DNA from: Proteobacteria bacterium SG_bin4
Lineage (GTDB): Bacteria > Pseudomonadota > Gammaproteobacteria > Burkholderiales > Nitrosomonadaceae
Assembly: GCA_002083395.1 (NCBI GenBank)
Contig: LWDH01000044.1
Location: forward strand, 50,572 to 114,571
Length of the DNA: 64,000 nt
Direction of reading: 5' to 3'
In this document: one piece after another, positions 17,384 through 25,760 of the stretch
Numbering within the stretch: the stretch's first letter is position 1
How the letters are laid out: each line of letters begins with the position of its first letter
Made by a program: the position numbers and the translations under genes
The notes under the pieces: model-generated
What the model was told of the DNA's origin: nothing
Databases searched by the model: none
What the model saw: the letters and a program-made list of their open reading frames with translations, nothing else

Positions 17384-19498
17384 ATGTCACAACCCTTATT
17401 CCAAAGAACACCGTTGCTCGATGGCGACGATATCAACCTGAAACGTGAAGAGATCCGCAGTTATTTCCACACCACGCTGGATCGCTACGAGCAACTTTTC
17501 GAAACGTTGCGCAATGACGAAGCGTACTATAAAAAACCGATCTCGCTGCGTCATCCGCTGATTTTTTATTTGGGCCACACCGCCACATTCTTCGTCAACA
17601 AGCTGATTCTCGCCGGATTGATCGGCGAGCGCATCAATCCGCGATTGGAGTCGATTTTCGCCGTTGGCGTCGACGAAATGAGCTGGGACGATCTCGATAG
17701 CACCCATTATGACTGGCCGACGGTCGACGAAGTGCGCGCCTACCGGAAATCCATGCGCGCGCTGGTCGACAAACTGATTTCAACGATGCCGTTGGTCTTG
17801 CCGATCACCTGGGAAAGTTCATGGTGGCCGATTGTCATGGGGATCGAGCACGAGCGCATCCACCTCGAAACGTCGTCGGTATTGATCCGCCAGCATGCGC
17901 TGCATTTCGTACAGCCGCACCCGGACTGGCAGCCGTGCCGAAAATCCGGCGCAGCGCCGCAGAATTCACTGGTGCCGGTTGCCGCCGGAACGGTCACGCT
18001 GCATAAAACCAAAACCAATCAGCAGCATTACGGCTGGGATAACGAATACGGTCTGCACAGCGCCGATATCGCTGCGTTTCAGGCCAGCAAGTATTTAGTC
18101 AGCAATCAGGAATTCCTGGCGTTTGTCGAAGCCGGCGGCTACCGCACCGGCAGTTACTGGCCGGAAGAAGGCCGCTCGTGGCGGCAATTCACGCAAGCCG
18201 AGCACCCGACGTTTTGGGTTAAAAAGGGCAACGATTGGTATCTGCGCCTGATGACCGAGGAAGTGCCGATGCCGTGGGACTGGCCGGTCGAAGTCAATTA
18301 TCACGAAGCCAAAGCGTTCTGCAACTGGAAAGCCGAAACGACGAAACAGCCGGTGCGGCTGCCGACCGAAGACGAATGGTACCGGCTGTACGACGTCGCC
18401 GGGCTTTGCGAAGTGCCTTTCGAGCGCAAAGCAACCGGCAACTTGCACCTGGATTATTACGCGTCGAGCTGTCCAGTCACCGAATTTGCGCACGGCGAGT
18501 TTTTCGACATCGTCGGCAACGTCTGGCAATGGACCGAAACACCGACGTATCCGTTCGAAGGCTTCGACGTGCACCCGCTGTACGACGATTTCACCACGCC
18601 AACGTTCGACAATCAGCACAACCTGATCAAAGGCGGTTCGTGGATCGCTTGCGGCAACGAATCGATTCGCAGCTCGCGCTACGCATTCCGCCGGCATTTC
18701 TTCCAGCACGCCGGTTTCCGCTACGTGGTATCGGACGCACCGGCGACATTGCCAACATCGAATTATGAAACCGACAAATTGCTGTCGGAATACGCCGAGT
18801 TTCATTACGGCGACACCTATTTCGACGTGCCGAATTTCTCCAAGGCCTTGGCGGAAATCGCCATCGCCGCGATGGGCAACCGCCCTCACCGCACCGCACT
18901 GGATTTAGGCTGTGCCTCCGGCCGCTCGACCTTCGAGCTGGCCAAAGTGTTCGATCACGTCACCGGCGTCGATTTTTCCGCGCGCTTCATCGGCCAAGGC
19001 GTGCAACTGGCTCAGCAAGGGATTTTACGTTACACCCTGACCGACGAAGGCGAGCTGGTGTCGTACAAGGAGCGCACACTCAGCAATCTGGGATTGGATC
19101 ACGTCAAGCACAAGGTCGAGTTTTTCCAGGGCGATGCCTGCAATCTGAAGCCGATTTTCACCGGTTACGACCTGATCCTCGCCGCCAACCTGATCGACCG
19201 CTTGTACGATCCGGCCAAGTTGCTCACCGGCATCCACACCCGCATCAATCCGGGCGGTCTGTTAATGATCACGTCGCCGTACACCTGGCTCACCGAGCAT
19301 ACCAAAAAAGAAGCGTGGATCGGCGGCTTCAAGCGCGACGGCGAGAATTTCACCACGCTCGACGGTTTGAAAGAAATGCTCGGCCCCCACTTCCGCCTGA
19401 TTCAAGGGCCGCAAGCGGTGCCGTTCGTGATCCGCGAAACCAAGCGCAAATTCCAGCACACGCTGGCGGAAGTCACGATCTGGGAGCGCATCGCTTGA
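17384..19498 (+). CDS. ovoA: 5-histidylcysteine sulfoxide synthase / 4-mercaptohistidine methyltransferase OvoA
   Basis: Bifunctional 704-residue ovothiol enzyme. Residues 1-170 form a DinB-like domain with H65, H156 and H160 (in EHERIHLE) as likely iron ligands; about 190-460 form an FGE-sulfatase-like domain (GGSWIACGNESIRSSRYAF); about 490-704 form the SAM methyltransferase (ALDLGCASGRSTFELAK). This domain order and length are those of OvoA, which joins cysteine to histidine and later N-methylates the product. Upstream there is TATAAT at 17340-17345 but no good -35. The stop overlaps the start of ovoB. Confidence 0.95.
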   Translation: MSQPLFQRTPLLDGDDINLKREEIRSYFHTTLDRYEQLFETLRNDEAYYKKPISLRHPLIFYLGHTATFFVNKLILAGLIGERINPRLESIFAVGVDEMSWDDLDSTHYDWPTVDEVRAYRKSMRALVDKLISTMPLVLPITWESSWWPIVMGIEHERIHLETSSVLIRQHALHFVQPHPDWQPCRKSGAAPQNSLVPVAAGTVTLHKTKTNQQHYGWDNEYGLHSADIAAFQASKYLVSNQEFLAFVEAGGYRTGSYWPEEGRSWRQFTQAEHPTFWVKKGNDWYLRLMTEEVPMPWDWPVEVNYHEAKAFCNWKAETTKQPVRLPTEDEWYRLYDVAGLCEVPFERKATGNLHLDYYASSCPVTEFAHGEFFDIVGNVWQWTETPTYPFEGFDVHPLYDDFTTPTFDNQHNLIKGGSWIACGNESIRSSRYAFRRHFFQHAGFRYVVSDAPATLPTSNYETDKLLSEYAEFHYGDTYFDVPNFSKALAEIAIAAMGNRPHRTALDLGCASGRSTFELAKVFDHVTGVDFSARFIGQGVQLAQQGILRYTLTDEGELVSYKERTLSNLGLDHVKHKVEFFQGDACNLKPIFTGYDLILAANLIDRLYDPAKLLTGIHTRINPGGLLMITSPYTWLTEHTKKEAWIGGFKRDGENFTTLDGLKEMLGPHFRLIQGPQAVPFVIRETKRKFQHTLAEVTIWERIA

Positions 19499-20664
19499 GC
19501 GACGCGTTCGATTTCGACCGGGAAATCGATCGCACAGGCACGCACAGCGTCAAATACGACAGCCGCTTGGCGGTGTTCGGCAGGACCGACGTCATCCCGG
19601 CGTGGGTGGCGGACATGGACTTCGCCGCCCCGCCCGCCGTCACGCAAGCGCTGACCGAGCGAGCGCAACACCCGATCTACGGTTACACGCTGTTTCCCGA
19701 TAGTCTTTACGAGGCGCTGATCGGCTGGCTGCAACGGCGGCACGGCTGGACAGTACAACACGACTGGATCGTGATGTGCCCCGGCGTGGTGCCGTCGATC
19801 AACGCTGCCGTGATGGCGCTGACGCAGCCGGGCGACGCCATCATCATCCAGCCGCCGGTGTATTTCCCGTTTTTCTCCGCCGCCACGCAAACCGGCCGCA
19901 AGCTGATGCAAAACCCGCTGCGGCTCGACAACGGCCGCTACACCATCGATTTCGACCATCTGGAACAATGCGCCCAACAAGCCAAATTCCTGCTGCTGTG
20001 CTCGCCGCACAACCCGGTCGGACGTGTGTGGCAACCGGAAGAACTGGAACGATTGCTGCAACTTGCCGCAGCACACAATTTGGTCATTCTCTCTGACGAA
20101 ATCCACCACGACCTGCTCTACCCCGGCCAGCAACACCACGTACTCGCCGCGCGGGCAACCGATCAGTACTCCGTCATCACCGCCGTCGCCCCGAGCAAAA
20201 CCTTCAACATCCCCGGCCTGAACCTGTCGGCGCTGATCGTTCCCGACAAAACGATGCGCAATGCCATCAATCAGGTTTTCAACAGCCTGCACGTCAGCGC
20301 CTCCAACCCGTTCAGCGTCACCGCCTTCGAAGCCGCCTACCGCGGCGGCGAAGCCTGGCTGGAAGCACTAAAAATCTATTTGCGCGACACGCGTGATACT
20401 GTCCAATCGTACCTCGCCGAACATTTGCCAGAAATCAAAGCCATCCCAGCCGAAGGCACCTACCTGCTATGGCTCGATTGCCGTACCATGAATCTGACCG
20501 ACGCCGAACTGAAACACTTCTTCATCCACCAAGCCGGAGTCGGCCTGAATCCCGGCGTGCAATTCGGCCAGGAAGGCAGCGGATTTATGCGGTTGAATAT
20601 CGGGGCGCCGAGGAAAACGGTGTTACGGGTGTTGGAGAAGATCAGATTGGCTATGCGTCGATAA
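19495..20664 (+). CDS. ovoB: PLP-dependent beta-lyase OvoB (MalY/PatB family)
   Basis: 389-residue fold-type I PLP enzyme. DVIPAWVADMDFAAPPAV, HPIYGYTLFP, VVPSINAAVMALTQPGDAI, LCSPHNPVGRVW, ILSDEIHHDL and APSKTFNIPGL (Schiff-base lysine) are the MalY/PatB pattern. In ovothiol synthesis OvoB cleaves the sulfoxide to give 5-thiohistidine. TTG 19495 overlaps the TGA of ovoA (TTGA) and lies just before the conserved region, so the two genes are translationally coupled; the open frame upstream inside ovoA is a shadow. Confidence 0.88.
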   Translation: MSDAFDFDREIDRTGTHSVKYDSRLAVFGRTDVIPAWVADMDFAAPPAVTQALTERAQHPIYGYTLFPDSLYEALIGWLQRRHGWTVQHDWIVMCPGVVPSINAAVMALTQPGDAIIIQPPVYFPFFSAATQTGRKLMQNPLRLDNGRYTIDFDHLEQCAQQAKFLLLCSPHNPVGRVWQPEELERLLQLAAAHNLVILSDEIHHDLLYPGQQHHVLAARATDQYSVITAVAPSKTFNIPGLNLSALIVPDKTMRNAINQVFNSLHVSASNPFSVTAFEAAYRGGEAWLEALKIYLRDTRDTVQSYLAEHLPEIKAIPAEGTYLLWLDCRTMNLTDAELKHFFIHQAGVGLNPGVQFGQEGSGFMRLNIGAPRKTVLRVLEKIRLAMRR

Positions 20665-20759
20665 CATCGCGATATCCAGCTTGTTGTTATAATCAAGTTT
20701 GGCTTGATGGTAACCAGGCAGAAAAATTTGGTAAATAGATTTATAAATAAGGAGATGTC

Positions 20760-20831
20760 ATGACCGATACCGCACTAAATTTCTTTTGTGATGTAATTGA
20801 TTGCGTCATTCCGGGCGTCTATTCTAATTAG
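20760..20831 (+). CDS. Small ORF, 23 aa, with strong ribosome-binding site
   Basis: AAGGAG lies 5 nt before an ATG that opens a 23-codon frame, MTDTALNFFCDVIDCVIPGV and three more residues, ending TAG. Two cysteines. I recognise no family. It may be a true small protein, a leader peptide for the gene at 20871, or the stump of a lost gene. The ribosome-binding site is better than that of many neighbours, hence listed. Confidence 0.35.
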   Translation: MTDTALNFFCDVIDCVIPGVYSN

Positions 20832-20870
20832 ACGATCCTGCCACCCAAGCTATAAAAGGTTGGAGATTCT

Positions 20871-21629
20871 ATGCACAACATTGAAATACAAGAAATGACC
20901 GAGGAGTTCTTGAAGATATGGCAGAGCGCGGGTATACACCTTAACAATCAAGTCGAGGGTGGGATTCAATCGTGGCTTCGTGCTCATCCATATCCACCAT
21001 TCCTTGAGCACCTTTCTTTTCGCCTTGGAAACCAACTGTTCTTCATCAGAATTGAGGATATTGATGGAAAAATCCATGGACCAGGAAGTGTCCGTGGGCT
21101 GCTGGCTGTGGCTGAAGGAAATCGCGGCCATGCTTGTCTACTCCCAATGAAGAAGAAATTCTTCGGCGGTGAGTGGGTGCCCGATAGAAGTGGATGGAGT
21201 CTTATCGACGCGAAAACGAAGAAACCGGTTGACCCAATATCCTTAGTCACGGAAGAGAAAATCGAAATGACTCCGTGGGAGCTCCAGGATATGGCGGTAC
21301 AAGTTGTTAAAGATTACCTAGAAAAGCAAGGCTACCAAATCATATCTTGGCAAGGTAATCCAGAAGTTGATCCCGCTATTTGGTTCGTCGGTAATAGCAA
21401 AGGGCCAGAATGGGTTGTAATCAGAACAATCAAGTTCCCAGAAAACCAAGCACCCCGACCCAGTAATTGGCAAGCTATCGCAAACCAATGCTCTCGGATG
21501 AGTCGAATAGGCCATTTCGCATCTGTTGCTCTTGTAAGTACTAACCAACCGTTCCAGTCGCAAGAGGAACAAGCAGTTCCACTATGGCGCGGTCATGCAA
21601 TGCACGTCCGTTTCACTGGTCTCGAATAG
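20871..21629 (+). CDS. Hypothetical protein, possible PD-(D/E)XK-like fold
   Basis: 252-residue soluble protein, no signal peptide. The second half has a helix (MAVQVVKDYLEKQGYQII) followed by VDPAIWFVG and EWVVIRTIKFPE, a D...x-V-I-R-x-x-K strand order that recalls restriction-endonuclease-like folds, then VALVSTNQPF. The first half (LSFRLGNQLFFIRIEDIDG) is unrecognised. Base composition is less GC-rich than the flanking ovo genes, which suggests transfer. GGAG precedes the ATG by 5-6 nt. Function unknown. Confidence 0.6.
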   Translation: MHNIEIQEMTEEFLKIWQSAGIHLNNQVEGGIQSWLRAHPYPPFLEHLSFRLGNQLFFIRIEDIDGKIHGPGSVRGLLAVAEGNRGHACLLPMKKKFFGGEWVPDRSGWSLIDAKTKKPVDPISLVTEEKIEMTPWELQDMAVQVVKDYLEKQGYQIISWQGNPEVDPAIWFVGNSKGPEWVVIRTIKFPENQAPRPSNWQAIANQCSRMSRIGHFASVALVSTNQPFQSQEEQAVPLWRGHAMHVRFTGLE

Positions 21630-21631
21630 TT

Positions 21632-21911
21632 CGTAGGTTGGGGTGAGGTACGAACCCCAACATCAATGAAATCGCCAATCGTTGGGTTTCATTTCATTCA
21701 ACCCAACCTTGTACCAATCCTTTTTCGGTAACGGATCAGTCTTTGCATTCATCTCACAATGAGATAAACTGCTTTCATGAAAATTATCAGCAAGTAGCCT
21801 GGATAAGCTTGCGTCATCCAGGATCAACAACTCGTATGCTGGTGTGAAGCAAACCCCAACATCAACGTAATCCCCAGCCGTTTGGCTTCATTTCGTTCAA
21901 CTCAATCTACG
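21632..21911. repeat. Two diverged palindromic repeats and one REP-like hairpin
   Basis: Non-coding. 21632-21716 is an imperfect palindrome (GTAGGTTGGGGTGAGG left, TTCAACCCAACCTTGTAC right). 21836-21911 is a diverged copy (TGCTGGTGTGAAGCAAACC). Between them, 21797-21830 carries a hairpin CCTGGAT / ATCCAGG that recurs at 22560-22593. The region from 21630 to 22247 holds no gene. Confidence 0.6.
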
Positions 21912-21987
21912 GGCTATGCCCCCGTCCGGAAAGTAAGGCTCCGTTGCTTTTCCAATGAACGCCTCCTCAAGGTTTCCTCATGCTGCA

Positions 21988-22127
21988 AGACTTTTGCACG
22001 GCTACTACGCAGCACGATAATCGCGTTAAAAATTCGCGAAAAATGCGCATTTACTCCGTGTAAACTCCGCTTTTTCGCAAATTTTTGCCTTATTCTCGCA
22101 CCGCTCATGACACCGCGCAAAGGTCTC
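21988..22127. repeat. MITE-like palindromic element, family 1 copy C (reverse orientation)
   Basis: About 140 bp, opposite orientation to copies A, B and D: begins AAGACTTTTGCACGGCTACT and ends GCGCAAAGGTCTC. Interior GCTTTTTCGCAAATTTTTGC is the reverse complement of the other copies. Confidence 0.85.
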
Positions 22128-22247
22128 GCTACAACCTTAAATCGTATCCGGGATTATTAACCATTACAGTTTTTCCCGTAGGTTCACGATGTGTTCATCG
22201 GGATTGAGACATAGTTCCAGCATCAATCTACGAAACGAGGTGTGGTC

Positions 22248-22511
22248 ATGAACAGTAAATGGTCGATCTGGAAATTGGGTGTTATGGTTGGTGTTGTTGT
22301 CATCATGTCGGGTTGTGTGTCTTTCGAGGAGCAGCGACGGAGCATGGTCAACCATTGCTCCAAACTGGGTTTCAAATATAATTCACCGGAATTCTCGAAC
22401 TGTATCTCGCGATTGAACCGGCAAATTGGCATTTCGCAAAAATGTGCCGGAACATTTCGTTATGGTGTTTCCAATAACTATAGCAGATGCGTGTCTGGAA
22501 GTTGGCGTTGA
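22248..22511 (+). CDS. Small predicted lipoprotein
   Basis: 87 residues. LGVMVGVVVIMSGC is a lipoprotein signal with the lipobox cysteine followed by VSFEEQ; four more cysteines occur in the mature part (HCSKLGF, NCISRL, KCAGTF, RCVSGS), probably forming disulfides in the periplasm. GAGGTG stands 5-6 nt before ATG 22248, preferred over GTG 22242. No family recognised. Confidence 0.6.
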   Translation: MNSKWSIWKLGVMVGVVVIMSGCVSFEEQRRSMVNHCSKLGFKYNSPEFSNCISRLNRQIGISQKCAGTFRYGVSNNYSRCVSGSWR

Positions 22512-22559
22512 AAAAGGTGTTAGGAATGCAATAAAACCATCGCAATCCTTGGGCAGGTC

Positions 22560-22593
22560 GCCTGGATAAGCTTGCGTCATCCAGGATCAACAA
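22560..22593. repeat. REP-like hairpin, second copy
   Basis: Repeats 21797-21830 almost exactly (GCCTGGATAAGCTTGCGTCA, then TCCAGGATCAACA). The core CCTGGAT / ATCCAGG forms a 7-bp stem with an 11-nt loop. Confidence 0.7.
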
Positions 22594-22702
22594 TGGCAAT
22601 CCATAAAGCGCAAATCGTATTTTAATTGCAAAATGTATCAGCTTACGCTATTGTGACACTCAATGAATTACATTGACATCAAACTAGCGCAAGGAACCTG
22701 AA

Positions 22703-22924
22703 ATGAGCCAGATATCCGCAAGATTACCGGATGAATTGATTGCCGCCCTCGATGAGGCGGCGACAAAATTGCATCGCACGCGTGCCGATGTGATCAGACA
22801 GGCTGTCGAATATTACCTCGACGATTTTGAAGATATTTCCCGTGCCGTAGAAGTTTTGCGCGATCCGGCTGACCCGGTGTTAGATTGGGAAACCGCAAAG
22901 CATGAATTACTCCGTCAGCATTAA
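22703..22924 (+). CDS. Ribbon-helix-helix antitoxin
   Basis: 73-residue RHH (CopG/Arc) protein: SQISARLPDELIAALDEAA then HRTRADVIRQAVEYYL is the beta-strand plus two-helix DNA-binding unit. The C-terminus would bind the toxin encoded by the overlapping gene. AGGAACC precedes the ATG. It is expected to neutralise the RelE-type toxin and repress the operon. Confidence 0.88.
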   Translation: MSQISARLPDELIAALDEAATKLHRTRADVIRQAVEYYLDDFEDISRAVEVLRDPADPVLDWETAKHELLRQH

Positions 22925-23156
22925 GCAAAGTGCGCTTAAGTCATTAAAAAACATAACCTATGCGGATCGGCTTCGCATTATCGAAGCGATTGATCAACTC
23001 AAAACAAACCCGGCAGCCGGTGGCGTGCTCAAGGGAGAATATTCCGGACTACGCCGCATTCGCATCGGTTCTTATCGCGTTGTATACGAAGTGCATGATG
23101 AACAATTGACAATATTGGTTATTAGAATCGGTCATCGCCGCGAGGTTTACCGGTGA
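22902..23156 (+). CDS. RelE/ParE-family toxin
   Basis: 84-residue toxin overlapping the antitoxin by 23 bp. KSLKNITYADRLRIIEAI, PAAGGVLKGEYSGLRRIRIG and SYRVVYEVHDEQLTILVIRI follow the RelE fold, with a basic C-terminus GHRREVYR containing the usual catalytic-type Arg/Tyr. Probably a ribosome-dependent mRNA interferase. Confidence 0.88.
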   Translation: MNYSVSIKQSALKSLKNITYADRLRIIEAIDQLKTNPAAGGVLKGEYSGLRRIRIGSYRVVYEVHDEQLTILVIRIGHRREVYR

Positions 23157-23238
23157 ACTCATTCATCTGAACGGTTGACGCTGCACAGCAGATTGGGGTG
23201 CCGCGCTTTTATAAAACAACACGTTTCGCGTTCACAAG

Positions 23239-23318
23239 TAAGGTGCAACAAGCAAAGCGCATTGCACCATCAAAATGATCGAAAACCGGTGCAATGCCCT
23301 CCGGTTATTGCACCTTAC
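23239..23318. repeat. Palindromic repeat family 3, copy 1
   Basis: 80-bp imperfect palindrome TAAGGTGCAACAAGCAAAGC ... GGTTATTGCACCTTA. Copies at 24828-24906 and a shortened one at 61875-61904. The stem GGTGCAAT... can fold into a long hairpin. Confidence 0.75.
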
Positions 23319-23433
23319 AACTTGAAATAGTCGCGCCCATGCCCATAACTTATGACTCGGCTCAACAAACTGACAGAACCAGCACCATCTGTTAAACTGG
23401 TTTATAAGATCAACCAGAATTGAGAGCTAAGCG

Positions 23434-23673
23434 ATGATTACTGTCGGCGCCTTTGAAGCCAAAACCCATTTATCGTCGTTGCTGGAGCGGGTAGCCCAGG
23501 GCGAGGAAATCATTATTACCCGTCACGGCAAACCTTTGGCACGGCTGGTTCCTGTAAATGTTACAGACCGGTCGCGAATCGATTCCGCAATTTCAAAATT
23601 AAAGGTGCTGCGCAAAAACTGCACCCTTGATGGTACTTCGTGGCAAACGCTGCGTGACGAAGGTCGCCGATGA
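23434..23673 (+). CDS. Phd/YefM-family antitoxin (VapB-type)
   Basis: 79 residues. TVGAFEAKTHLSSLLERVAQGEEIIITRHGKPLARLVPV is the Phd/YefM DNA-binding fold. The C-terminal tail (CTLDGTSWQTLRDEGRR) is the toxin-binding part. It overlaps the VapC gene by 4 bp. A degenerate copy of its promoter region and its 3' end occurs at 24926-25068. Confidence 0.88.
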   Translation: MITVGAFEAKTHLSSLLERVAQGEEIIITRHGKPLARLVPVNVTDRSRIDSAISKLKVLRKNCTLDGTSWQTLRDEGRR

Positions 23674-24086
23674 CCGGGTTTGTTCTTGATTGCTCGATTG
23701 CCGTCGCCTGGTGTTTTGAAGACGAAGCATCGGATACTTGCGATGCGTTGCTGGAACGTGTCCGCGATGAAGGGGCATTAGTGCCGTCCCTATGGTATCT
23801 GGAATTGGGGAATGTCATGATACAGGCGGAGCGCAGGGGAAGGATCATGCCCGCCGACGTTTCAATCCGGCTCGAGTTGATTGGTGATTTACCCATCAGC
23901 ATCGACAATGAGACATCGCCTCGCGCTTTGCACGAAATTCTCGCTCTTGCCCGTGCTCAAAACCTGACGACTTACGATGCTACTTATTTGGAGCTTGCCA
24001 TCCGGCATGGCCTTCCGCTCGCAACGAACGACAAGCGGCTGCGAAGTGCAGGCATAAATTCCGGTGTTCAGGTTATTCCGGCTTAA
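23670..24086 (+). CDS. vapC: VapC-type PIN-domain toxin
   Basis: 138-residue PIN ribonuclease. FVLDCSIAVAWCFEDE (first acidic residue and family N-terminus), LELGNVMIQAERRG (second acidic), LTTYDATYLELAIRHGLPLATNDKRLRSA (third and fourth acidic residues) complete the active site. ATGA overlap with the antitoxin gene. Probably cleaves tRNA or rRNA as other VapC toxins do. Confidence 0.9.
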   Translation: MTGFVLDCSIAVAWCFEDEASDTCDALLERVRDEGALVPSLWYLELGNVMIQAERRGRIMPADVSIRLELIGDLPISIDNETSPRALHEILALARAQNLTTYDATYLELAIRHGLPLATNDKRLRSAGINSGVQVIPA

Positions 24087-24142
24087 TCCATCATCGATTT
24101 GAAAATTTAATTGTGGATCGGCGGCGAAGGCGCCTGGAAATC

Positions 24143-24394
24143 ATGACTGCTTCCATCGATCTGAAACAGTTGCTTCCCGTTTGGGAACAATTCCGCAACC
24201 GAACCGACATTGCACCCATTCGCGATGATATACATTACGATCGCATGATCGCATTGTTGAATGCATTGCTGGAAGAGGCATCGGGCGACGAGAATCATCC
24301 AGCAATGAGCTTAGCCGGCAAACGCGAGTTCAACATTCGTCAAATCCGGGCATTGGGCGAACGGTTCGCGATATCGCCAGCAACTTTTGTTTGA
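24143..24394 (+). CDS. Orphan HigA-like antitoxin fragment
   Basis: 83 residues: IAPIRDDIHYDRMIALLNALLEEASGDENHP matches the N-terminal part of HigA-type antitoxins that precedes the helix-turn-helix; REFNIRQIRALGERFAISPATFV resembles the tail of the HTH. The middle seems shortened and there is no toxin gene beside it. The ATG at 24143 has only GGA upstream. Either a minimal regulator or a deletion remnant. Confidence 0.5.
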   Translation: MTASIDLKQLLPVWEQFRNRTDIAPIRDDIHYDRMIALLNALLEEASGDENHPAMSLAGKREFNIRQIRALGERFAISPATFV

Positions 24395-24437
24395 TGGCAT
24401 TTGAACTTAATTCACCAGACAAGAGAGAGTCTCCATT

Positions 24438-24830
24438 ATGTTCACACATTTCCGGGTAGCTCGCCCCGTCAGCGACCTTTCCCGAAGCGATGCGATGTAC
24501 CAGGCTGGTCTTGGGTTTGTCCGGGTTGGTCAATTTGATGATCACGATGGTTTCGACGGGGTGATGCTCGGCTTTCCCGGCGCAGGCTATCATCTCGAAT
24601 TCACCTACTGCCGCACCCACCCGGTTGCGCCAACCCCTACGCCTGAAGATCTGCTGGTTTTCTATCTCCCCAACCGCAGTGAATGGGAATCGCGTTGCCA
24701 AGCGATGCTGGATGCCGATTTTAAACCAGTTCCCTCCCTGAATCCCTATTGGGAACGCGAGGGCCGGACTTTCGAGGATCCCGACGGGTATCGCGTGGTT
24801 ATCCAATGTGCGGAGTGGATTAATCCGTAA
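24438..24830 (+). CDS. VOC family protein
   Basis: 130 residues. THFRVARPVSDLSRSDAMYQAGLGFVRVGQF opens a glyoxalase-fold domain; HLEFTYCRTHP and EDPDGYRVVIQCAEW close it. YycE-like. No substrate can be assigned. The TAA stop is the first base triplet of the downstream palindromic repeat. Confidence 0.8.
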   Translation: MFTHFRVARPVSDLSRSDAMYQAGLGFVRVGQFDDHDGFDGVMLGFPGAGYHLEFTYCRTHPVAPTPTPEDLLVFYLPNRSEWESRCQAMLDADFKPVPSLNPYWEREGRTFEDPDGYRVVIQCAEWINP

Positions 24831-24906
24831 GGTGCAATAAGCAAAGCGCATTGCACCAATGATAGATAACTTTGATGGTGCAATGCGCTTTGCTTATTGC
24901 ACCTTA
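24828..24906. repeat. Palindromic repeat family 3, copy 2
   Basis: 79-bp almost perfect palindrome TAAGGTGCAATAAGCAAAGC ... GCTTTGCTTATTGCACCTTA. It overlaps the stop codon of the VOC gene and could act as a terminator-like hairpin. Confidence 0.85.
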
Positions 24907-24925
24907 CAACTGGGCGGTAGCCGCT

Positions 24926-25068
24926 CAGCTGACAGAGTCTGCATCATCTGGTAAATTGGTTTACATGATCAACCGGAACTGCGCAAAAATTGTACGCTTG
25001 ATGGCATAGCATGGCAAAGGATGCGCGACGGAAACCGCCGGTAAGCGGATTTATTCTGGATTGATCCA
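24926..25068 (+). pseudogene. Remnant of a second vapBC locus
   Basis: The segment first repeats the upstream region of the intact antitoxin gene (GGTAAATTGGTTTACATGAT against TGTTAAACTGGTTTATAAGA), then jumps to the end of the antitoxin (LRKNCTLDGIAWQRMRDGNRR, stop) and the first codons of the toxin (VSGFILD then TGA). So a vapBC copy lost most of vapB, and vapC is cut off after about seven codons. Confidence 0.7.
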
Positions 25069-25100
25069 ACAGACCCCAATAATCGCGAGGGCGAAATTCA

Positions 25101-25721
25101 ATGACTGACGAGCAGAAATCACAAAAATGGTGGCAAACCGTTCCCGGATTATTGTCGGCGACGGCGGGTTTGATTACCGCCGCGACCGGCATGATCGTGG
25201 CGTTACACCAGACCGGATTTCTCGATAAGGATAGCGGGCATGCGCCACAAGCTCCGAGCGGTTCTCTTGCCCAACCGGAAACGGTTCAATCGGATGCGGC
25301 ACCCAATGCACGGCCTAATACAGCGTCCTCTTCCAAAAGTGAAGTTGCACAAACCTCAATTGCGCTTGCCGCCGGATCTGAAGTGCGCTTGGGCAATGCG
25401 GTATACAAAATTCTGGCAGTCCAGCTTGACCGTTATAACGTGGAAAAACTGAGTCTGCGGTTTACTGTGCGCATGACGAATAACGACCGTTACCCGGTCA
25501 ATTTCTGGGATGAATCTTTCCGGTTGCTGGTTGACGGCGCACCCCTCGCGCCGGTGAGCGGATTGAACAAGCTGCTGCACAGCCGCAGCGCTGAAGAGGG
25601 GGAGATCGAGTTTGTCATTCCGGTAACCGCTCAATCTGTGGCTTTAAAAATCGAGCATTTGAACGAATCGACCGAGATCCCCATCAACCTCCCGCCCCAG
25701 CTTCCGCTCGCGAAACCGTAG
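25101..25721 (+). CDS. Membrane-anchored hypothetical protein
   Basis: 206 residues. WWQTVPGLLSATAGLITAATGMIVALHQTG is one transmembrane segment near the N-terminus; a Ser/Pro/Ala-rich linker (residues about 45-90) leads to a periplasmic beta-rich domain (EVRLGNAVYKILAVQLDRYN, LRFTVRMTNNDRYPVNFWD) of DUF4352-like character. No enzymatic motif. Function unknown. Confidence 0.65.
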   Translation: MTDEQKSQKWWQTVPGLLSATAGLITAATGMIVALHQTGFLDKDSGHAPQAPSGSLAQPETVQSDAAPNARPNTASSSKSEVAQTSIALAAGSEVRLGNAVYKILAVQLDRYNVEKLSLRFTVRMTNNDRYPVNFWDESFRLLVDGAPLAPVSGLNKLLHSRSAEEGEIEFVIPVTAQSVALKIEHLNESTEIPINLPPQLPLAKP

Positions 25722-25760
25722 CGGAAATGTATCGCCACCGCGCTTATGCTCGATTGACAT

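Noticed and set aside
21632..22127. CRISPR array
   Set aside because: Repeats here are palindromic, unequal and unevenly spaced, with no constant spacer length and no cas genes.
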